Of a DNA stretch of 5,002 nt, positions 1-4,649 are shown in pieces. The stretch is from Cytophagia bacterium (GTDB taxonomy: Bacteria; Bacteroidota; Bacteroidia; Cytophagales; Cyclobacteriaceae): positions 1-5,002 of the forward strand of contig JABXIP010000227.1 in NCBI GenBank assembly GCA_013373005.1, read 5' to 3'. Numbering within the stretch: position 1 is the first letter of the stretch; each line of letters starts with the position of its first letter. The translations under genes were made by a program, and so were the position numbers. The notes beneath the pieces were generated by a model that worked only from the letters and a program-made list of their open reading frames with translations, did not search any database and had not been told where the DNA came from.

Positions 1-342
1 GCCCGTGTACCGGTGGTGACTGGCCGATACGTGGATAAACTGATGGGTCTAGGTCAGGTAATTGAAGATGACTATGCTACCAAGGTATATGACCTAATTG
101 GTTTCATCAACGAGCATAAATTCTGGACGATGCAGATTGGCCAGATCGATATCAGCAGCAAAGGGTATGTAGTAATGTATCCTCAGGTAGGAGATCAGAG
201 GCTGGAATTTGGCTATGCTGAAGACATCGACAAGAAGTTTAAGAAGCTTGAAATTTTCTTCAAGCAGATTATGCCAACCAAAGGTTGGAACACCTATGAA
301 AGGGTGAATGTAGAGTACAAGGATCAAATAATTTGTGAATAA
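1..342 (+). CDS. ftsQ: Cell division protein FtsQ, C-terminal part (5' truncated by window)
   Basis: The reading frame is open from the first base, so the true start lies upstream; 113 codons and a TAA stop are visible. FtsQ is a single-pass inner-membrane protein whose periplasmic POTRA and beta domains join FtsB and FtsL in the divisome. Only the end of the beta domain is here: it opens with ARVPVVTGRYVD, contains YPQVGDQRLEFG, and closes with a WNTYERVNVEYKDQIIC strand that fits Bacteroidota FtsQ as I remember it. The cytoplasmic tail, transmembrane helix and POTRA domain lie outside the window. The assignment is supported strongly by position, because ftsA begins 8 nt after the stop. By sequence alone this divergent domain would be a weaker call. 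The GTG at 13 is an internal valine codon and not a start. Confidence 0.88.
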   Translation, partial: ARVPVVTGRYVDKLMGLGQVIEDDYATKVYDLIGFINEHKFWTMQIGQIDISSKGYVVMYPQVGDQRLEFGYAEDIDKKFKKLEIFFKQIMPTKGWNTYERVNVEYKDQIICE

Positions 343-350
343 TCAACGCC

Positions 351-1661
351 ATGCAACACAACAAAATAGTAGTAGGACTCGACATTGGAACAACTAAGAT
401 TTGCGCCATTGTCGGTACCAAGAATGAGTACGGGAAGCTCGAAGTCTTGGGAATGGGTAAAGCCGTTTCAGACGGTGTAATCCGTGGAATAGTGACCAAT
501 ATTGACAAAACCATCATTGCCATTGAAAAGGCGATTGCTGAGGCGAGTGAGCAATCGGGCATCGAAATCAATGTGGTAAACGTAGGTATTGCCGGTCAGC
601 ATATTAAGAGTTCAATCCACCATGGTAGCATTACCAGAGATAGGGTTGACGATGAAATTACAGTTGAGGACATCAACAGACTTACCAACGATATCCATAA
701 AATCGTTATGCCTCCGGGCTGTGAGATTATTCATGTAATGCCGCAAGACTACATTGTGGATTATGAAGATGGTATCAAAGATCCTGTGGGCATGTCTGGT
801 GTTAAGCTAGAGGCTGATTACCATGTAATCACGGCTCAGACTAATGCCATTAGAAATATCAATAAGTGTGTTAAGCGTGGTGGCTTAGAAATAGAACATC
901 TTATCCTGGAGCCTTTGGCTTCTAGCCTTTCAGTACTCAGCGATGAGGAGAAAGAAGCAGGCGTTTGCCTGGTAGATATTGGTGGTGGTACTACTGACAT
1001 TGCCATTTTCCATGATAGCATCATTCGTCACACGGCAGTCATTCCTTTCGGTGGAAATATCATTACTACGGATATCAAAGAAGGGCTAAAAGTGATGCAG
1101 AATCAGGCGGAGTTGCTGAAGACTAAGTTTGGTAAAGCCATTGCTGAAGAGGCCAATCCAAATGAGATTGTATCTATCCCGGGCTTGAGAAACAGACCTC
1201 CAAAGGAGATTTCAATCCGTAATCTGGCGCATATTATTGAAGCTAGAATGGAAGAGATTATTGAGCTGGTTCATGCTGAAATTATCACTTCTGGTTATGC
1301 GAATAAGTTGGCAGGTGGTATTGTGATCACAGGTGGTGGTTCTATGCTGGCCTATGTTCAGCAATTGTTCGAGTACATGACAGGCATGGATGCTAGAATT
1401 GGCTACCCTAACGAGCACTTGGGTAAGTCGAAAATTGAAGCCATTAAGAGCCCAATGTATGCTACTACTGTTGGTTTAGTGCTTTCAGGCTTTAGAGCTA
1501 TCGATGAGAGAGAAAACCGCTACAACGAGAATAAAGCAGCGGGTTCAGGAATGAAGAAAGGCTCTAAAGAACATAAAAAAGGAGCTGAGTTTTTCAGCAA
1601 GCTAATAGATAAGACTAAAGGCCTTTTGATGGATGATTTCCATGATAAAGGGGAATACTAG
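351..1661 (+). CDS. ftsA: Cell division protein FtsA (actin-like membrane anchor of the Z ring)
   Basis: FtsA is a cytoplasmic actin-fold ATPase that tethers FtsZ filaments to the membrane and recruits later division proteins. The 436-residue product shows the family landmarks. The phosphate-1 loop is D11-IGTTK-16. The FtsA-specific 1C subdomain lies about residues 85-165 and includes the G147-MSGVKLE-154 stretch. The phosphate-2 loop is D209-IGGGTTD-216, and the adenosine motif is A321-GGIVITGGGS-331. A basic linker (about 390-410, rich in K, G and N) leads to a putative amphipathic membrane-targeting helix near 414-430, with F414, F415, L418, I419, L425 and L426 on one face. Length is close to the usual 420 or so residues, slightly extended at the C-terminus. 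The ATG lies 8 nt after the ftsQ stop with no Shine-Dalgarno box, suggesting co-transcription and possibly translational coupling. Nothing essential appears missing. Confidence 0.98.
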   Translation: MQHNKIVVGLDIGTTKICAIVGTKNEYGKLEVLGMGKAVSDGVIRGIVTNIDKTIIAIEKAIAEASEQSGIEINVVNVGIAGQHIKSSIHHGSITRDRVDDEITVEDINRLTNDIHKIVMPPGCEIIHVMPQDYIVDYEDGIKDPVGMSGVKLEADYHVITAQTNAIRNINKCVKRGGLEIEHLILEPLASSLSVLSDEEKEAGVCLVDIGGGTTDIAIFHDSIIRHTAVIPFGGNIITTDIKEGLKVMQNQAELLKTKFGKAIAEEANPNEIVSIPGLRNRPPKEISIRNLAHIIEARMEEIIELVHAEIITSGYANKLAGGIVITGGGSMLAYVQQLFEYMTGMDARIGYPNEHLGKSKIEAIKSPMYATTVGLVLSGFRAIDERENRYNENKAAGSGMKKGSKEHKKGAEFFSKLIDKTKGLLMDDFHDKGEY

Positions 1662-1667
1662 CACGAA

Positions 1668-1690
1668 GCTAGGAGCATGAGGCGGGAAGC
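1668..1690. repeat. Left arm of imperfect inverted repeat flanking the four-helix-bundle gene
   Basis: Read on the + strand, this arm starts GCTAGGAGC and ends GGGAAGC. It matches the reverse complement of 2107-2129 at 17 of 23 positions without gaps; the outer 9 bp match 8 of 9. One further position could pair as G-U in RNA. It begins 6 nt after the ftsA stop. The pair would delimit a cassette of about 462 bp (1668-2129) holding one small ORF. The match was found by eye, so its statistical weight is untested. Confidence 0.5.
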
Positions 1691-1702
1691 AGATGGCTTC
1701 CC
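1684..1702 (+). other. Hairpin between ftsA and the four-helix-bundle gene
   Basis: GGGAAGC (1684-1690) and GCTTCCC (1696-1702) form a perfect 7-bp GC-rich stem with a 5-nt loop, AGATG. No T-run follows, so it does not look like an intrinsic terminator. An alternative fold pairs CTAGGAGC (1669-1676) with GCTTCCCAG (1696-1704) through one bulge and one mismatch. It could be an mRNA processing or stability element in the ftsA 3' region; that role is inferred. Confidence 0.55.
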
Positions 1703-1736
1703 AGTATATTCTTGAAATCAAACAGACACACACAAA

Positions 1737-2090
1737 ATGAGCTTTAGGTTTGAGCGAATGAAAATTTGGATTGAAGCGATGGACTTAGGTGAGGAGATTA
1801 ATACTCTTTCTTACAAGTTTCCTGATCGGGAAAAGTTCAATCTCTCTAGTCAGATTACAAGAGCGATAGATTCGGTTGCTCTGAATATTTCAGAGGGATC
1901 CATTGGTCAATCAGACGCAGAGTTCAGTAGATTTTTAGGTTACTCTGTAAGATCAATTGCAGAGGTTGTGACTTGTCTTTATAAAGCAAGGAACCGGAGT
2001 TATTTAACTGAGGATGAATTTACAGTCAATTATGACAGGTGTTTCAACCTCTTGAACATGATAGTTGGATTTAGAAAAAGATTAAAATAA
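1737..2090 (+). CDS. Four-helix-bundle protein (23S rRNA-intervening-sequence / Avd-like family)
   Basis: The 117-residue product fits the small four-helix-bundle family named after ORFs in 23S rRNA intervening sequences, to which the Avd accessory proteins of diversity-generating retroelements are related. Visible hallmarks are FRFERMKIW at residues 3-11, F28-P29, F34-NLSSQITRA-43, N50-ISEGS-55, a third helix with F63, F66, S73 and E76, then Y89-L90-TEDEF opening the fourth helix. Predicted helices are roughly 7-26, 36-55, 58-86 and 91-116. Characterised relatives are pentameric barrels with a basic surface that may bind nucleic acid; the cellular role of free-standing members is unknown. 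The ATG at 1737 follows ACACACAAA, without a Shine-Dalgarno box. Its position between ftsA and ftsZ is odd: it begins 75 nt after ftsA and ends 54 nt before ftsZ, with inverted-repeat flanks. My hand count gives about 38% GC over 1741-2040. No reverse transcriptase is nearby, so a retroelement role is not supported. Confidence 0.9.
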   Translation: MSFRFERMKIWIEAMDLGEEINTLSYKFPDREKFNLSSQITRAIDSVALNISEGSIGQSDAEFSRFLGYSVRSIAEVVTCLYKARNRSYLTEDEFTVNYDRCFNLLNMIVGFRKRLK

Positions 2091-2098
2091 CTGCTGTG

Positions 2099-2119
2099 AG
2101 CTTCAAGCTTCAAGCTTCT
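2099..2119. repeat. Three tandem 7-bp repeats (AGCTTCA)
   Basis: AGCTTCA at 2099-2105 and 2106-2112 is followed by AGCTTCT at 2113-2119. On the other strand this reads as repeated TGAAGCT. It forms the interior of the hairpin described for this interval and overlaps the right inverted-repeat arm. Similar AGCTTGA-type heptamers beside four-helix-bundle genes in Bacteroidota genomes are something I recall but cannot verify here. Confidence 0.75.
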
Positions 2120-2129
2120 GGCTCCCAGC
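2107..2129. repeat. Right arm of imperfect inverted repeat flanking the four-helix-bundle gene
   Basis: Its reverse complement starts GCTGGGAGC and matches 1668-1690 at 17 of 23 positions. It ends 15 nt before the ftsZ start codon. In an RNA transcript the two arms could form a long-range stem enclosing the whole small ORF, competing with the local hairpins on each side. Confidence 0.5.
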
Positions 2130-2144
2130 ACAAAACATAACGAC

Positions 2145-3707
2145 ATGGCAGACTCATATATGTTTGAACTTCCAAAGCACCACAAATCGATCATTAAGGT
2201 GATTGGTGTTGGCGGTGGCGGAAGCAACGCAGTAAATCACATGTTTAATCAAGGTATTAAAGATGTGGAATTCGTAGTGTGCAATACAGATGCACAGGCT
2301 TTGAAAAGCAGCCCTGTTCCAAACAGGTTGCAATTGGGTATGGGCCTTACCGAAGGACTCGGTGCAGGTGCCAATCCTGACATTGGTAAGAATGCGGCAA
2401 TTGAGAGTAAGGAGGAAATCAGATCCATGCTTTCGGACGATACCAAAATGGTGTTCATCACAGCCGGAATGGGTGGTGGTACCGGAACTGGTGCGGCTCC
2501 AATCATCGCAAAAATTGCGAGAGATATGGATTTGCTGACGGTGGGTATTGTGACCGCTCCATTCAGTTTTGAAGGCAAGAAAAAGACAGAAGCCGCTAAT
2601 AGAGGAATTGCAGAATTGAAAGAAAACTGCGATACCGTATTGGTGATTCTAAATGATAAACTTCGTGAAGTTCACGGTAACCTTCCGATAAGCAAAGCTT
2701 TCGGTGAGGCGGACAATATTTTGACCACAGCGGCCAAAGGTATTGCAGAGATCATTACCGTTCCTGGTTACGTGAACGTGGACTTTATGGATGTTCAGAC
2801 AGTAATGAAGGGTGCAGGAGCAGCCGTGATGGGCTCAGCTACTGCCGATGGTGAAGGCAGAGCACTACGTGCTGCCGAGATGGCGATTTCCTCACCTCTG
2901 TTGAACAACAAAGACATCAACGGTGCAACAAAAATTCTCCTTTCCATTATTTCCGGAGAAGAGGCCGAGTTGCAAATGGATGAACTCACAGAGATTACAG
3001 AATACATTCAAGAAAAAGCTGGCGATGATGCAGAGGTTATATTCGGGCATGGCATTGATCCTAATCACGGCCAAAACATCAGCGTGACAGTAATTGCAAC
3101 AGGTTTTGAGGCTCCAGAATTGAAGGCTAAACCTCTTGAATCGACTAAAAAGGTTATTGATCTTGAGAGCAATCGAGAGATCGACCAGAGAGAAGATAGC
3201 TCTCTTTCATCTAAACACTCCCAACCTACCCTTTTCGATTCATCTGTTGAAGCTCCAAAAGAGGAGCCTCAACCTGAAGTAAATTCATCTGATGAGGATG
3301 AGGAAGATGATATGCCGGCTGGCTATTCTTTCCTTTCCAAACTGGCTCGAAAGTATGAGATTGAGGAGTACTCTCCTCGTGCTGAGAGAGATGATGAGAT
3401 TGAAGAGAGAAACCAGTCATTAGACAATGATTTCTACGATGAGAAGAATAAGAATTTCCTCGAAATGAAGCGTCAAAAGCTCCAAGAGCAGGCGCGTATG
3501 AGGGAGGAAAGACTAAGAGGTTCTTCTAATCATGGAATGAATAATGATGACTTTAAAGAGAAGCTTGAGATTCCGGCATATCAGAGAAGACAGGTGAGAT
3601 TGAATGAAAACTCTCCTTCTTCAGAAAGGAATATTTCAAGATATAACCTGAACGATGATGACGAGATTATGGGAGACAATAAGTTTCTCCATGACAATGT
3701 TGACTAA
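2145..3707 (+). CDS. ftsZ: Cell division protein FtsZ (tubulin-like GTPase) with long C-terminal linker
   Basis: FtsZ polymerises with GTP into the cytoplasmic division ring. The 520-residue product has the T1 loop G21-VGGGGSN-28, the tubulin signature G110-GGTGTG-116, and the T7 synergy loop N211-VDFMDV-217 with the catalytic aspartates D213 and D216. The globular core ends near T319-GF-321. A charged linker rich in E, D, S, K and N then runs about 150 residues; E. coli and B. subtilis FtsZ total only about 383. The conserved FtsA-binding peptide is best matched by E475-IPAYQRR-482, which lies 38 residues before the end. The chain finishes in FLHDNVD, an extension I recall from Bacteroidota FtsZ. 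The linker also has a mixed hydrophobic and basic segment at about 389-409. The ATG at 2145 follows A-rich sequence with no Shine-Dalgarno box, and the upstream hairpin may affect it. Transcription likely comes through ftsA and ends at the terminator near 3784. Confidence 0.98.
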   Translation: MADSYMFELPKHHKSIIKVIGVGGGGSNAVNHMFNQGIKDVEFVVCNTDAQALKSSPVPNRLQLGMGLTEGLGAGANPDIGKNAAIESKEEIRSMLSDDTKMVFITAGMGGGTGTGAAPIIAKIARDMDLLTVGIVTAPFSFEGKKKTEAANRGIAELKENCDTVLVILNDKLREVHGNLPISKAFGEADNILTTAAKGIAEIITVPGYVNVDFMDVQTVMKGAGAAVMGSATADGEGRALRAAEMAISSPLLNNKDINGATKILLSIISGEEAELQMDELTEITEYIQEKAGDDAEVIFGHGIDPNHGQNISVTVIATGFEAPELKAKPLESTKKVIDLESNREIDQREDSSLSSKHSQPTLFDSSVEAPKEEPQPEVNSSDEDEEDDMPAGYSFLSKLARKYEIEEYSPRAERDDEIEERNQSLDNDFYDEKNKNFLEMKRQKLQEQARMREERLRGSSNHGMNNDDFKEKLEIPAYQRRQVRLNENSPSSERNISRYNLNDDDEIMGDNKFLHDNVD

Positions 3708-3719
3708 GGAATCATAGAT

Positions 3720-3750
3720 TTCGACTCAATCGATGATTGAGATATTCGAA
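3720..3750 (+). other. Bulged hairpin between ftsZ and its terminator
   Basis: TTCGA (3720-3724) pairs with TCGAA (3746-3750), and CTCAAT (3725-3730) pairs with ATTGAG (3736-3741). The loop is CGATG and a 4-nt bulge (3742-3745) interrupts the right side. It begins 12 nt after the ftsZ stop and directly precedes the terminator hairpin. It may protect the mRNA 3' end, or simply be part of a tandem terminator region. Confidence 0.5.
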
Positions 3751-3751
3751 T

Positions 3752-3784
3752 AAAGACAGCCTACTGCCATGGGCTGTCTTTTTT
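3752..3784 (+). terminator. Rho-independent terminator of the ftsQ-ftsA-ftsZ operon
   Basis: AAAGACAGCC (3752-3761) and GGCTGTCTTT (3772-3781) form a perfect 10-bp stem with a 10-nt loop. A run of six T residues (3779-3784) overlaps the stem base and follows it. It lies 44 nt after the ftsZ stop. In the opposite direction the stem is followed by TTTATT, so weak bidirectional action for the convergent minus-strand gene is possible. Confidence 0.9.
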
Positions 3785-3785
3785 A

Positions 3786-3807
3786 ATATTTAGCCCACGC
3801 TAAATAT
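3786..3807. repeat. Perfect 9-bp inverted repeat with 4-nt loop
   Basis: ATATTTAGC (3786-3794), loop CCAC, GCTAAATAT (3799-3807). It directly follows the ftsZ terminator T-run in the convergent intergenic region. It has no T-run of its own on either strand. It may contribute to 3'-end structure of the convergent minus-strand transcript. Confidence 0.6.
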
Positions 3808-3843
3808 CATCCACTAAACACCATTTGTGATACGTAGCCAAAT

Positions 3844-3892
3844 GCTCTCCTAATTTAGGGGAGCTGTCCGTAGGACTGAGGGGTTGAGGGGT
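3844..3892. repeat. Compact palindromic intergenic repeat touching the FMN reductase stop codon
   Basis: The element has three parts. First is a 9-bp stem with one G-T pair, GCTCTCCTA/TAGGGGAGC (3844-3852 and 3856-3864), with a 3-nt loop. Second is a small GTCC/GGAC hairpin (3866-3869 and 3873-3876). Third are two GAGGGGT direct repeats (3878-3884 and 3886-3892). On the minus strand it reads as ACCCCTC repeats, a GTCC hairpin, then a CTCCCC/GGAGAGC stem. I recall many dispersed intergenic copies of such a pattern in Bacteroidota genomes. Its last base is the final base of the minus-strand gene's TGA. Confidence 0.55.
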
Positions 3893-4419
3893 CAGAATTT
3901 AACGAGCTTCTCAGCCTGCTGATGTAGCAAAGTATTGTAGAGAGTGTTGGTAATTTTTTCGCCATCCCAGTGCTTTTCTATACCAGCCAATTTGGGTTTA
4001 ACGGCTAGTACGTGAAGTCCCAGATAATTGAAAATATCAGTGAGGTGAGACATGGCCATTACACCACCTTGCACACCTGAAGAAACTCCAATTAATGCTC
4101 CTTTTTTATCGCGAACGCCTTGAGGATATTTGAGTCCATCGATAAATGCCTTCAAAACGCCCGGGAAAGAACCATTGTATTCAGGTACAACGAAAACAAG
4201 CTTTTCAGCAGATTGAACGCGTTCTCTTAAATCGTTGAATTTGTCGTTGTCACCGTTATTGTCGTAAAGGGCGGTACCCGTAAAATTGGCAGGGAGCTCA
4301 ACAAGGTCAACCATATCAATTGGGCCAGTATAATACTGCTCAAGGATGGATTTATAGTAATGAGCAATTTTGGTGCTCATTGAGTTCTCTCGATTCGTTC
4401 CAACTACAATGGTTATCAT
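3892..4419 (-). CDS. NADPH-dependent FMN reductase family protein (flavodoxin-like fold)
   Basis: The 175-residue protein matches the NAD(P)H-dependent FMN reductase family, small soluble flavodoxin-fold enzymes that use NAD(P)H and bound FMN to reduce flavin, quinone, azo or chromate substrates. The N-terminal phosphate-binding loop is G7-TNRENSMS-15, equivalent to the usual GSxRxxS. The family signature is V78-PEYNGSFPGVLKAFID-94, where PEYNGS binds the flavin. A third FMN loop is S113-SGVQGG-119. Length is normal (about 170-190). The exact substrate cannot be told from sequence. It runs convergently toward ftsZ and is divergent from the phosphorylase gene, so it looks like a single-gene unit. 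The ATG is the only sensible start, since it begins the MITIVVGTNR strand-loop directly. It is preceded by the purine-rich AAAGGAAAGGA. The stop codon lies inside a repeat element. Confidence 0.92.
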   Translation of the reverse strand: MITIVVGTNRENSMSTKIAHYYKSILEQYYTGPIDMVDLVELPANFTGTALYDNNGDNDKFNDLRERVQSAEKLVFVVPEYNGSFPGVLKAFIDGLKYPQGVRDKKGALIGVSSGVQGGVMAMSHLTDIFNYLGLHVLAVKPKLAGIEKHWDGEKITNTLYNTLLHQQAEKLVKF

Positions 4420-4424
4420 CTTCT

Positions 4425-4435
4425 TCCTTTCCTTT
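4425..4435 (-). promoter_or_regulatory. Shine-Dalgarno-like purine tract of the FMN reductase gene
   Basis: On the minus strand AAAGGAAAGGA ends 5 nt before the ATG. Both AAAGGA copies resemble a ribosome-binding site. The division genes in this window lack such a tract, having A-rich leaders instead. It supports the chosen start but could simply be purine-rich leader sequence. Confidence 0.45.
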
Positions 4436-4436
4436 G

Positions 4437-4444
4437 CAAACTTA
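4437..4444 (-). promoter_or_regulatory. Candidate Bacteroidota -7 promoter box for the FMN reductase gene
   Basis: The minus strand reads TAAGTTTG, an exact match to the TAnnTTTG -7 consensus of the Bacteroidota primary sigma factor. Transcription would start near 4431, giving a leader of only about 12 nt. No clear TTG-type -33 element is visible 17-23 nt upstream, which weakens the call. Confidence 0.35.
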
Positions 4445-4487
4445 ATTCATTCAGCTAATTGGCCGACTTTCAGCTGCATTATTATTT

Positions 4488-4499
4488 ATGTACGTACAT
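4488..4499. promoter_or_regulatory. Perfect 12-bp palindrome, possible operator
   Basis: ATGTACGTACAT is fully self-complementary. ATTTA (4484-4488) and TAAAT (4501-4505) add a looser outer inverted repeat. It lies 69 bp upstream of the reductase start and 150 bp upstream of the phosphorylase start, in their shared divergent intergenic region. A dimeric regulator could bind such a site, but none is identified here. Confidence 0.4.
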
Positions 4500-4545
4500 C
4501 TAAATCGATTTGAGAATAAAAAGTTCACAAGGGGATCGTCATTCA

Positions 4546-4586
4546 GGAATTTTTCTTCCCAATTTACTGAGGGAAGAAAAATATCC
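4546..4586. repeat. Long inverted repeat upstream of the purine nucleoside phosphorylase gene
   Basis: ATTTTTCTTCCC (4549-4560) and GGGAAGAAAAAT (4571-4582) form a perfect 12-bp stem with a 10-nt loop. GGA (4546-4548) and TCC (4584-4586) extend it by three pairs past one bulged A. It ends 63 nt before the phosphorylase ATG. The GC pairs are at the loop end and no T-run follows, so it is not a classic terminator. It may be a 5'-leader structure or a protein-binding site. Confidence 0.6.
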
Positions 4587-4649
4587 GGAATCTCATTATT
4601 TGTCGTATTTGCGATATCTGTTAAAGAATAAGCCACTAAATTCACCCTC

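Larger units (their letters stand above)
2093..2129 (+). other. Hairpin just after the four-helix-bundle gene, upstream of ftsZ
   Basis: GCTGTGAGC (2093-2101) can pair with GCTCCCAGC (2121-2129) with one internal mismatch. Inside it, AAGC (2105-2108) can pair with GCTT (2114-2117). It starts 3 nt after the four-helix-bundle stop and ends 15 nt before the ftsZ ATG, so if formed in mRNA it would sit in the ftsZ leader. No T-run follows. An effect on ftsZ translation or on mRNA cleavage is possible but inferred. Confidence 0.5.

Noticed and set aside
13..342. A complete 109-codon gene starting at GTG 13
   Set aside because: The frame is open to the window edge and the upstream codons continue the FtsQ sequence (ARVPVVTG), so it is the truncated end of a longer gene.
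1745..1752. TAGGTTTG matches the TAnnTTTG -7 promoter consensus
   Set aside because: It lies in codons 3-6 of the four-helix-bundle gene, encoding the conserved FRFE, and no -33 element sits at proper spacing; the nearest TTGAAA at 1712 is too far away.
2099..2119. CRISPR-like or iteron array from the tandem AGCTTCA units
   Set aside because: Units are 7 bp with no spacers and only three copies; there are no Cas or replication genes nearby.
1737..2129. A diversity-generating retroelement, suggested by the Avd-like protein
   Set aside because: No reverse transcriptase, template repeat or variable-repeat target gene is visible in the window, and free-standing four-helix-bundle genes of this family are common.
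2030..2227. Minus-strand open frame over the ftsZ start, and similar antisense frames within ftsA and ftsZ
   Set aside because: These are shadows of strongly conserved genes on the other strand, with low-complexity translations and no recognisable domains.
4546..4586. Terminator for either divergent gene
   Set aside because: The stem is AT-rich at its base with GC at the loop end, no T-run follows on either strand, and it lies upstream of both genes.
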